A DNA stretch of 5,063 bases. Origin: Candidatus Gastranaerophilales bacterium (lineage in GTDB: Bacteria; Cyanobacteriota; Vampirovibrionia; Gastranaerophilales; Gastranaerophilaceae). Location of the stretch: NCBI GenBank assembly GCA_947624665.1, contig CANQLK010000132.1, forward strand, positions 1 through 5,063. The letters are read 5' to 3'. Positions 1 through 5,063 of this stretch are shown here, piece after piece. How positions within the stretch are numbered: position 1 is the stretch's first letter; each line of letters begins with the position of its first letter. A program made the position numbers and the translations under genes. The notes beneath the pieces were generated by a model. The model was not told the origin of the DNA and did no database searches. It saw only the letters and a program-made list of their open reading frames with translations.

Positions 1-1286
1 ATAACCGGAGCTTTCCCCAATAGTCCTCCATAGGAAATATATTCACCTGCTTTTTTCCCTGCCGCCGGAATAACTCTCACGGCAGTAGTCTTTTTATTAA
101 TCATTCCGATTGCCATTTCATCCGCTATTATTCCTGAAATTGTTGAAGCGGGCGTGTTACCCGGAATTGCTATCATATCAAGACCTACGGAACACACGCA
201 AGTCATAGCTTCAAGTTTATCAAAAGTCAAAACACCTTTTTTTGCCGCTTCAATCATGCCCGCATCTTCGCTGACAGGGATGAATGCACCTGATAGACCG
301 CCGACATAAGAGCTTGCCATAATTCCGCCTTTTTTGACCGCATCATTAAGCATAGCCAGTGCCGCAGTTGTACCGTGCGCTCCTGCGTGTTCAAGCCCCA
401 TAGCCTGAAATATTCCTGCGACAGAATCGCCTATGGCAGGAGTCGGAGCCAATGATAAATCTATTATTCCAAACGGAATATTCATTTTTTCAGCCATTCT
501 TCTTCCGACGAGTTCCCCAGTGGAAGTTATTTTAAAAGCTATTTGTTTTATTTTGTTGGCAAGTTCACCAAAATCCGCATTCTTTGGCAGATTTTCCACT
601 GCCGCTCTTACGACCCCCGGCCCCGATACACCGATATTTAGTGCGAACTCGGGTTCGCCGTATCCATGGAAAGCGCCTGCCATAAATGGATTATCCCCCG
701 GTACATTGCAGAAGCACACAAGCTTTGCTGCACCTATTCCGTCCGCTTCTTTTGTTTTGTTTGCGGTTTCTTTAATTATGCTACCCATTTTCTTTACGGC
801 GTCCATATTAATGCCTGCTTTTGTTGAAGCGAGATTTATTGAAGAACATACTCTTTGTGTTGTGCTTAATACTTCGGGAATGCTTTCTATAAGCATTGTA
901 TCGCCTTTTGTACAACCCTTTTCAACAAGTGCGGAAAATCCGCCTATAAAATTAACTTTTACTTCTTTTGCAGCTTCATCCAATATTTTTGCCAAATATA
1001 CATAATCAGGATTTTTGCAAGACTCCCCCACTATTGATATTGGCGTTACTGCAATCCTTTTATTTATTATGGGAATTGAATATTCATCTTCTATTTCTTC
1101 TGCGTAGGAGCATAAATTTTTTGCATATTTTAATATTTTGTTATAAATTTTGTCCCCGACTTCTTTTATGTCGTCACCGCAGCAATCTCTCAGGCTCATC
1201 GACAATGTAACGGTTCTGATGTCTAAATTATGAACCTTTATCATATTAATTGTTTCAAGTATTGATTTTTCGTTAAAAAATGACAT
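1..1286 (-). CDS. UPF0210 / DUF711 ('PFL family') protein, C-terminus cut off by window edge
   Basis: The reverse strand is open without a stop from an ATG at 1286 down to base 1, giving 428 complete codons. The protein starts [16 protein letters not shown] and breaks off at GGLLGKAPV. Recognisable UPF0210 segments are the early [13 protein letters not shown] (about residues 27-39), GVSGPG (219-224), [12 protein letters not shown] (277-288), a glycine-rich [16 protein letters not shown] stretch, [17 protein letters not shown], and the C-terminal block with [12 protein letters not shown] and TTAVRVIP. Family members run to about 450 residues, so roughly 25 are missing. The 'PFL' label reflects a fold resembling pyruvate formate-lyase; the biochemical function is not established as far as I know. 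No signal peptide or membrane segment is apparent, so it is probably cytoplasmic. The start is supported by an AAGGG site 7 bases upstream that overlaps the stop of the ACT-domain gene. This pairing with a UPF0237 ACT protein is common in other bacteria. Family assignment is confident; function is unknown. Confidence 0.93.
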   Translation of the reverse strand, partial: MSFFNEKSILETINMIKVHNLDIRTVTLSMSLRDCCGDDIKEVGDKIYNKILKYAKNLCSYAEEIEDEYSIPIINKRIAVTPISIVGESCKNPDYVYLAKILDEAAKEVKVNFIGGFSALVEKGCTKGDTMLIESIPEVLSTTQRVCSSINLASTKAGINMDAVKKMGSIIKETANKTKEADGIGAAKLVCFCNVPGDNPFMAGAFHGYGEPEFALNIGVSGPGVVRAAVENLPKNADFGELANKIKQIAFKITSTGELVGRRMAEKMNIPFGIIDLSLAPTPAIGDSVAGIFQAMGLEHAGAHGTTAALAMLNDAVKKGGIMASSYVGGLSGAFIPVSEDAGMIEAAKKGVLTFDKLEAMTCVCSVGLDMIAIPGNTPASTISGIIADEMAIGMINKKTTAVRVIPAAGKKAGEYISYGGLLGKAPV

Positions 1287-1293
1287 TTAGTTA

Positions 1294-1298
1294 CCCTT
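1294..1298 (-). promoter_or_regulatory. Ribosome binding site of the UPF0210 gene, overlapping the upstream stop codon
   Basis: On the minus strand AAGGG sits 7 bases before the ATG at 1286 and shares two bases with the TAA stop (1299-1297) of the ACT-domain gene. The overlap suggests translational coupling: ribosomes finishing the ACT gene can restart at once on the UPF0210 gene. Confidence 0.7.
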
Positions 1299-1575
1299 AA
1301 ATTGTGTGCATTTTATCAAAGATTTCTTTTTTTTGTATCCAAATTTCCATTCCGAGTTTTTCACAAGAAGCTGTTACCGCTTCTTTTATCTCTTTAAAGG
1401 AATATTTTGACTTGCTTATATCTGCAAGCAAAAACATCATAAAACATCCCTGCATAATAGTTTGCCTGATATCTTCTATATTTACCTGATATTTTGCAAG
1501 TACCGTCGCTATTTCCGCAACAATCCCGATTCCGTCTTTACCTGAAATCGTTACTATAATTTTTCCCTCGCTCAT
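1297..1575 (-). CDS. ACT-domain protein, UPF0237 family
   Basis: This 92-residue protein consists of essentially one ACT domain, a small fold that usually binds amino acids or similar ligands and acts as a regulatory module. The N-terminal strand and glycine turn IIVTISGKDGIGIVAEIATVLA (about residues 6-27), followed by VNIEDIRQTIMQGCFMMFLLADIS (31-54), match the family pattern in which a D-G-I-G-I-V loop lies at the ligand site. The ending IQKKEIFDKMHTI (80-92) matches the conserved UPF0237 C-terminus (IQ..DIF.AMHRI-like). Length is normal for the family, and no catalytic domain is fused to it. The start is supported by GGAG five bases upstream. The UPF0210 gene follows 10 bases downstream, a widespread pairing that suggests the ACT protein senses a small molecule for, or controls, its partner. 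The ligand cannot be read from sequence. It resembles the regulatory ACT proteins of the GcvR type but is shorter, with only one domain. Confidence 0.92.
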   Translation of the reverse strand: MSEGKIIVTISGKDGIGIVAEIATVLAKYQVNIEDIRQTIMQGCFMMFLLADISKSKYSFKEIKEAVTASCEKLGMEIWIQKKEIFDKMHTI

Positions 1576-1580
1576 TTTTA

Positions 1581-1584
1581 CTCC
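1581..1584 (-). promoter_or_regulatory. Ribosome binding site of the ACT-domain gene
   Basis: On the minus strand GGAG is followed by a five-base spacer (TAAAA) and the ATG at 1575. It fixes this ATG as the start. Confidence 0.65.
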
Positions 1585-1615
1585 AATTTTGTCTTTTATT
1601 TCATTTTATTAGTAA

Positions 1616-1621
1616 ATTATA
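1616..1621 (-). promoter_or_regulatory. Possible -10 box upstream of the ACT/UPF0210 gene pair
   Basis: A perfect TATAAT lies on the minus strand in the 69-base gap between the hydG stop and the ACT gene start. No good -35 is found at 16-18 bases: that position falls in a T-run. The gap is so AT-rich that a chance match is quite possible. No hairpin terminator is visible in the gap, so read-through from hydG is an equally good explanation for expression of the pair. Confidence 0.3.
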
Positions 1622-1644
1622 TATATTTCAATCAGGCAAAAAAA

Positions 1645-3066
1645 CTAGAATTTGAAATCTCTATCTCCTTTTTTTATTTTTTCAAGATTTTCAATAACAA
1701 TATTTTTAATATTTTCATCCTTAATTAAATCAATTTCGTTTTGCAGCAGTTTATGACCGATTTCTTTTGTAGAGGTTGAAGCGTAGTCACAAAGATATTC
1801 TTGAAGTGTCATTATGGCATTTGGGGTGCAAAAATTATGAATTTGCTCATTTTTACATACCTGCATAAATCTTTCACCCGTTCTTCCGCTTCCATAGCAG
1901 GCTGTACAAAAACTCGGGATGTAGTTTAATTCCATTAGCCAATTTACTACTTCATCAAGTGTTCTGTTGTCACATACTTCAAACTGGCTGGAATCTTCTT
2001 CAGAATTATTGTCATCTTTGCAGTATCCACCTACACTCGTTTTTGAACCGCCCGAAATTTGCGAGATACCCAGTTCAAGTAGTTCTTTTCTGCATTCTTT
2101 GCTTTCTCTCGTTGAAATAATCATGCCTGTATAGGGTACTGTTATTCTTAAAATTGCGGTAATTTTTTTAAATGTTTCATCATCAAGCGCATTTGAGAAA
2201 TTATCGGGGTTAATATCATCCGCTTTACGTATTCTTGGCAGGCTTATTGTATGAGGCCCTACTCCGTATAAGGCTTCTAAATGTTCTGCGTGCATAATTA
2301 ACGCAGGAAATTCATATTTGTATGTTTCCAGTCCGAACAATACTCCCAAGCCGACATCGTCGATTCCGCCCTGCATTGCTCTATCCATTGCTTCCGTATG
2401 GTAATTGTAATTATGTTTAGGCCCTGTAGGGTGAAGTTTTTCATAACTTTCTTTATTATATGTTTCTTGAAACAGTATATAAGTTCCTATTTTGGCTTCG
2501 TGTAATTTTTTGTAATTCTCGACTGTTGTAGCTGCTATATTTACATTAACACGTCTTATTGCTCCGTTTTTATGTTTTATCGAATATATCGTTTTTATGG
2601 AGTCCAAAACGTATTCAATGGGATTATTAATTGGGTCTTCTCCTAGCTCTATTGCAAGTCTTTTGTGTCCCATATCCTGCAATGCGATAACTTCCTTTTT
2701 TATTTCTTCCTGACTCATTTTCTTTCTCGGCATATGCTTGTTTTGCGAGTGGTAAGGACAGTATACACATCCGTTTACGCAATAATTTGATAAATATAAT
2801 GGTGCAAACAATACTATTCTGTTTCCGTAATAATTTTCTTTTATTTTTTTTGCAAGCTTGTATATTTCTTCATTGATTGTTTTATCTTCGCATTGGAGCA
2901 GAACGGAAGCTTCTCTATGTGTTAAACCTTTTTCCTGCTTCGCTTTTTCTATTATTCTATTTAATAATTCCGTGTTATTTTTATTTTCTTGTGAATATTT
3001 TATAGTTTCCAATATTTCGCTGTGATTAATAAATTCTTCCGCTTTTGTTGATTTTGGGTTATACAT
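1645..3066 (-). CDS. hydG: [FeFe]-hydrogenase maturation radical SAM enzyme HydG (tyrosine lyase)
   Basis: HydG uses S-adenosylmethionine to split tyrosine into p-cresol and a fragment that becomes CO and cyanide. These are assembled on iron as the Fe(CO)2(CN) precursor of the hydrogenase H-cluster. The 473-residue protein is normal length. The radical SAM cluster motif is C96-X3-C100-X2-C103 (in SNYCVNGCVYCPYH). The C-terminal motif that separates HydG from its relative ThiH is present exactly as C387-X2-C390-X22-C413 and binds the auxiliary cluster. Other family blocks are AIELGEDP (138-145), FQETYN (199-204), LHPTGPKHNYNYH (211-223), GIDDVGLGVLFGL (234-246), GVGPHTISLPR (268-278) and SGGSKTSVGGY (338-348). 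A Cys-bearing acidic stretch, about 349-365, sits between the barrel end and the C-terminal domain. The ATG at 3066 has a GGAGGA site six bases upstream. hydE, hydF and the hydrogenase are not in the window, so they must lie elsewhere. The gene faces away from an uncharacterised radical SAM gene; the ACT-domain gene follows 69 bases downstream. Confidence 0.97.
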   Translation of the reverse strand: MYNPKSTKAEEFINHSEILETIKYSQENKNNTELLNRIIEKAKQEKGLTHREASVLLQCEDKTINEEIYKLAKKIKENYYGNRIVLFAPLYLSNYCVNGCVYCPYHSQNKHMPRKKMSQEEIKKEVIALQDMGHKRLAIELGEDPINNPIEYVLDSIKTIYSIKHKNGAIRRVNVNIAATTVENYKKLHEAKIGTYILFQETYNKESYEKLHPTGPKHNYNYHTEAMDRAMQGGIDDVGLGVLFGLETYKYEFPALIMHAEHLEALYGVGPHTISLPRIRKADDINPDNFSNALDDETFKKITAILRITVPYTGMIISTRESKECRKELLELGISQISGGSKTSVGGYCKDDNNSEEDSSQFEVCDNRTLDEVVNWLMELNYIPSFCTACYGSGRTGERFMQVCKNEQIHNFCTPNAIMTLQEYLCDYASTSTKEIGHKLLQNEIDLIKDENIKNIVIENLEKIKKGDRDFKF

Positions 3067-3072
3067 CTTTAG

Positions 3073-3078
3073 TCCTCC
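3073..3078 (-). promoter_or_regulatory. Ribosome binding site of hydG
   Basis: On the minus strand a strong GGAGGA lies six bases before the hydG ATG. It is the best Shine-Dalgarno match in the window and decides the hydG start. Confidence 0.8.
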
Positions 3079-3085
3079 AAATTCG

Positions 3086-3091
3086 ATTATA
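3086..3091 (-). promoter_or_regulatory. Likely -10 box of the hydG promoter
   Basis: A perfect TATAAT followed by CG reads on the minus strand 19 bases before the hydG start codon. Transcription would begin near 3079, leaving a very short leader that starts almost at the ribosome site. No recognisable -35 is found 16-18 bases upstream. The same octamer TATAATCG occurs in the opposite orientation as the -10 of the divergent gene. Confidence 0.5.
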
Positions 3092-3126
3092 ACTCAAAAT
3101 ATTTAACCATACTTATAATTTTATTA

Positions 3127-3135
3127 TGGTATAAT
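3127..3135 (+). promoter_or_regulatory. Extended -10 promoter of the radical SAM gene
   Basis: TG-G-TATAAT is a perfect extended -10 element, with TG at 3127-3128 and TATAAT at 3130-3135. The -35 position 17 bases upstream (CCATAC) is poor, as is usual for extended -10 promoters. The predicted start is near 3142, giving a leader of about 17 bases. A second TATAAT at 3114-3119 on this strand lacks the TG and is less likely. Confidence 0.6.
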
Positions 3136-3147
3136 CGGGATAAATCA

Positions 3148-3153
3148 GAGGTG
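3148..3153 (+). promoter_or_regulatory. Ribosome binding site of the radical SAM gene
   Basis: GAGGTG is placed five bases before the ATG at 3159 and supports that start over any internal methionine. Confidence 0.7.
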
Positions 3154-3158
3154 AAAAC

Positions 3159-4142
3159 ATGGGTAAGTCTTATTATTGTGAAAAATTGGAAAAAACAATA
3201 CATTTTCTTCCCGACGGAGTCAAATTTTGCTGCAGCTGTGCAGAAGGGGCAGGACTAAAAATTCAGGACTTTTCTAAATTCAATAATGATTTAGTCGTAA
3301 AATCAAGACAAGAATTTATTTCTAAATTAAAATCAGGAATTATACCTCAACAGTGCAAAGGGTGTGTTGAATATAAGGAAAAAACCTTTTCCGATAAAAT
3401 TCATTCATTATTTAATTCTAATCAAAAAAACCTTGTATCTTACATAATTATTGGTCATTTTAAACAATGTGAATGCGATTGCGTATATTGTTCTCAAAAT
3501 AAATTATTTCCTGATGCAGTTAAAAATTATCAAATTTTGCCTATAATCAAAAAGTTATATGAACTAAATATGATAGATGAACATAATCTGAGTGTAGAAT
3601 TTCTGGGAGGTAATATTTCTCTTTTGAGTGAGTTTAATGATTTATTTCATGACTTTAGGTCACATAATTGCAATAAGTTTATGATCCATACTAATTTTAT
3701 TAAATATCTTCCGCAAATTGAAGATTTAGATTGGTCGAATATAATAAGTGTTTCATTGGATTCGGGTTGCAGAGAAACTTTTCAAAAAATTAAAAATGTT
3801 GATGCATTTAATGAGGTTGTTAATAACTTGAAATGCCTTCGTTCAAAATCAAACATTGTATTTCACTTAAAATACATATTATTAAAGGGAATTAATGACA
3901 ATAGAGAAGAAATGAGCAAGTTTTTGACACTCGTAAAAGGAATAGATAAAAAAGCGAATATAATAATAGATTTAAACTATAATGATACATTAATGTCACC
4001 AACGGGAAGCAGGTTTGAAGTGCCTGAAAATTATTATGATGTGGTTGAGTTCGCAAAAGAATATTGTAGTTCCTATGGTATACCGTTTTTTATAAACCCC
4101 CACGCTAAATTAGTTTTAGAAAAGGGCAGTTATATCCATTAA
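3159..4142 (+). CDS. Radical SAM protein with an N-terminal SPASM/twitch-like cysteine domain, function unknown
   Basis: A radical SAM enzyme of 327 residues that I cannot assign to a named family. The cluster motif is C104-X3-C108-X2-C111 (QCECDCVYC), preceded by the strand SYIIIGHF. Later barrel features are VEFLGGNIS (146-154), where the SAM-binding GGE motif reads GGN, ISVSLDSG (196-203), and LKYILLKGINDN (237-248), like the 'GvNd' strand of SPASM-type enzymes. Ahead of the core, residues 1-70 contain C7-X12-G20-X4-C25 plus C24 and C27, then C66-X2-C69. The first part fits the SPASM pattern CX9-15GX4C, so this region may bind an auxiliary iron-sulfur cluster. In most SPASM enzymes that domain follows the barrel; no comparable cysteine set is present after residue 230 here (only C303). 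No peptide precursor gene is adjacent. The protein is rich in Asn, Lys and Ile, and the gene looks more AT-rich than tpiA. Substrate is unknown. It is transcribed divergently from hydG; a role in hydrogenase maturation would be speculation. Radical SAM membership is near certain. Confidence 0.9.
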   Translation: MGKSYYCEKLEKTIHFLPDGVKFCCSCAEGAGLKIQDFSKFNNDLVVKSRQEFISKLKSGIIPQQCKGCVEYKEKTFSDKIHSLFNSNQKNLVSYIIIGHFKQCECDCVYCSQNKLFPDAVKNYQILPIIKKLYELNMIDEHNLSVEFLGGNISLLSEFNDLFHDFRSHNCNKFMIHTNFIKYLPQIEDLDWSNIISVSLDSGCRETFQKIKNVDAFNEVVNNLKCLRSKSNIVFHLKYILLKGINDNREEMSKFLTLVKGIDKKANIIIDLNYNDTLMSPTGSRFEVPENYYDVVEFAKEYCSSYGIPFFINPHAKLVLEKGSYIH

Positions 4143-4144
4143 TC

Positions 4145-4173
4145 TTGAATAAAATTTTTGTTTAAAATAATAT
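4145..4173 (+). promoter_or_regulatory. Candidate tpiA promoter
   Basis: TTGAAT (4145-4150) and TAATAT (4168-4173) are separated by exactly 17 bases in the 67-base gap between the radical SAM stop and tpiA. Each hexamer matches the consensus at four of six positions. Such matches arise easily in AT-rich DNA, so this is tentative. No terminator is visible between the two genes, so read-through from the radical SAM gene is also possible. Confidence 0.35.
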
Positions 4174-4196
4174 CAATATGTAAATACAGTAAAGAA

Positions 4197-4202
4197 AGAA
4201 GG
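4197..4202 (+). promoter_or_regulatory. Ribosome binding site of tpiA
   Basis: AGAAGG lies seven bases before the ATG at 4210, confirming the start that gives the standard TPI N-terminus. Confidence 0.7.
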
Positions 4203-4209
4203 TAGAATT

Positions 4210-5001
4210 ATGTCAAGAAGACCTGTAATAGCCGGAAACTGGAAAATGCACAATTTACAGCAGGAAGCTGCTGATTTGACAAACGGTATTATGGCTGAAT
4301 TAAAATCAGAGGAGAAGTCTTTACTCCCCGAAGTTATTATAGCACCTACATTTACATCTTTATATGCAGCTAATAAAGCATTAAAAGATTGCGGATGCGG
4401 AAAAGTAAGACTGGCTGCTCAAAATTGCTACTTTGAAACTAAAGGTGCTTTTACCGGTGAATGTTCGGTGGGAATGCTTAAAGATGCAGGATGTGAATAT
4501 ATTATTATCGGTCACAGCGAAAGAAGAGAATACTTTGGTGAAACTGATGAAATGGTTAACAAAAAAGCTAAAGCCATTCTTTCTAACGGTTTAATTCCTA
4601 TTATATGCTGCGGCGAATCTCTTAACCAAAGAGAAGCAGGTGTTACCGATTATCATATAGCTTCTCAAATTACTAAAGCTTTAAGAGATTTAACAAGTGA
4701 AGAAGTTTCTAAATCTATTATTGCTTATGAACCCATTTGGGCTATAGGAACAGGCAAAACTTGTGATTCCGTTGAAGCTAACAGAGTTATCGCAATGATT
4801 AGAAACGTAGTTAAAGGTTTGTATGATACTGATACAGCAAATTCCATAAGAATTTTATACGGCGGAAGCGTTAAACCTGCTACAATTAAAGAACAAATGG
4901 CTCAATCGGATATAGATGGTGCACTGGTTGGCGGTGCAAGCTTAACGGCTGACAGCTTCGCGCAAATTGTTAAAGGTGCTATGACCACTGCTGCTGTTTA
5001 A
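4210..5001 (+). CDS. tpiA: Triose-phosphate isomerase
   Basis: The enzyme interconverts dihydroxyacetone phosphate and glyceraldehyde 3-phosphate in glycolysis and gluconeogenesis, normally as a cytoplasmic homodimer. At 263 residues it is slightly longer than the usual 250 or so. All signature parts are present: N10 and K12 in AGNWKMH; AAQNCYF (69-75); FTGECSVGML (81-90); the catalytic histidine H102 in IIIGHSERREYFGE; the catalytic base E174 in AYEPIWAIGTGK, which also carries the flexible loop 6; and the phosphate-binding YGGSVKP (217-223) and GALVGGASL (237-245). It starts 67 bases after the radical SAM gene and is followed by a strong terminator, so it ends its transcript. No other glycolytic gene (pgk, gap, gpm, eno) is visible, unlike the common gap-pgk-tpi arrangement. 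Nothing in it is broken or missing. Confidence 0.98.
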   Translation: MSRRPVIAGNWKMHNLQQEAADLTNGIMAELKSEEKSLLPEVIIAPTFTSLYAANKALKDCGCGKVRLAAQNCYFETKGAFTGECSVGMLKDAGCEYIIIGHSERREYFGETDEMVNKKAKAILSNGLIPIICCGESLNQREAGVTDYHIASQITKALRDLTSEEVSKSIIAYEPIWAIGTGKTCDSVEANRVIAMIRNVVKGLYDTDTANSIRILYGGSVKPATIKEQMAQSDIDGALVGGASLTADSFAQIVKGAMTTAAV

Positions 5002-5022
5002 TAATATAATATTTTTAAACAT

Positions 5023-5053
5023 AAAAAAGTCCCTTTTTAAGGGACTTTTTTTT
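5023..5053 (+). terminator. Rho-independent terminator after tpiA, possibly bidirectional
   Basis: The stem core AGTCCCTT (5028-5035) pairs with AAGGGACT (5039-5046) across a three-base T loop. An A-run before it (5023-5027) pairs with the T-run behind it, for up to 13 base pairs. Eight T residues (5046-5053) form the U-tract. It begins 22 bases after the tpiA stop. Because A residues flank the left arm, the reverse strand also reads as a hairpin followed by T residues, so it could serve a convergent gene entering from the right. Confidence 0.92.
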
Positions 5054-5063
5054 ATACCTCCAG

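Noticed and set aside
433..1005. A 190-codon plus-strand open frame
   Set aside because: It lies entirely antisense to the UPF0210 gene, which has clear family motifs through the whole interval. The plus-strand translation looks like no known protein and has no good ribosome site.
968..1210. An 80-codon plus-strand open frame, Leu-rich
   Set aside because: Antisense to the N-terminal part of the UPF0210 gene; its hydrophobic look comes from reading the reverse of that AT-rich coding sequence.
1304..1489. A 61-codon plus-strand open frame
   Set aside because: Antisense to the ACT-domain gene, with no Shine-Dalgarno site and no recognisable content.
1645..3066. Assignment as ThiH (thiamine tyrosine lyase) instead of HydG
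   Set aside because: ThiH lacks the C-terminal CX2CX22C auxiliary-cluster motif, which is present here with exact spacing, and the 473-residue length fits HydG.
3159..4142. Precursor peptide or RiPP cluster around the SPASM-like radical SAM gene
   Set aside because: No small open frame with a ribosome site fits the 92-base and 67-base flanking gaps, and the neighbours are hydG and tpiA, so peptide modification is not supported here.
4143..4209. Possible terminator hairpin between the radical SAM gene and tpiA (AAAATTTT-type symmetry)
   Set aside because: The only self-complementary stretches are short A/T runs with no G-C pairs, too weak for an intrinsic terminator.

Overview
The window is an ordinary, densely packed stretch of an AT-rich bacterial chromosome. 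It holds five protein genes, with no RNA gene, mobile element, CRISPR array or long non-coding gap. A hydG gene implies an anaerobe that makes [FeFe]-hydrogenase. The low G+C content and clear Shine-Dalgarno sites (GGAGG, GAGGTG, AGAAGG) fit a Clostridia-like fermenter. They would equally fit a non-photosynthetic gut cyanobacterial relative (Melainabacteria/Vampirovibrionia type). The sequence alone does not settle which.

Layout. Positions 1-3066 carry three genes on the minus strand, transcribed in the order hydG (3066-1645), a UPF0237 ACT-domain protein (1575-1297) and a UPF0210/DUF711 'PFL family' protein (1286 to beyond the left edge). The last gene has no stop codon inside the window and lacks an estimated 25 C-terminal residues. 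The ACT and UPF0210 genes are 10 bases apart, and the ribosome site of the second overlaps the stop of the first, so they are almost certainly co-translated. No terminator is visible in the 69 bases between hydG and the ACT gene, so the three may form one operon, although a TATAAT box in that gap could give the pair its own promoter.

A 92-base divergent promoter region (3067-3158) separates hydG from a plus-strand radical SAM gene (3159-4142) of unknown function. Both sides carry the same -10 core, TATAATCG, in mirror orientation. After a further 67 bases comes tpiA (4210-5001), full length with all catalytic residues, followed by a strong terminator at 5023-5053.

How the genes relate. HydG makes the CO, cyanide and iron building block of the hydrogenase H-cluster from tyrosine, but its partners hydE and hydF and the hydrogenase itself are not in the window. 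The ACT/UPF0210 pair is a widely conserved module without an established function. The most unusual protein is the 327-residue radical SAM enzyme: a SPASM-type cysteine motif lies in front of its radical SAM core rather than behind it, and its SAM-binding GGE motif reads GGN. tpiA looks like a housekeeping neighbour with no mechanistic link to the others. I see no convincing new multi-gene system; the radical SAM protein and its divergent pairing with hydG are the best leads.
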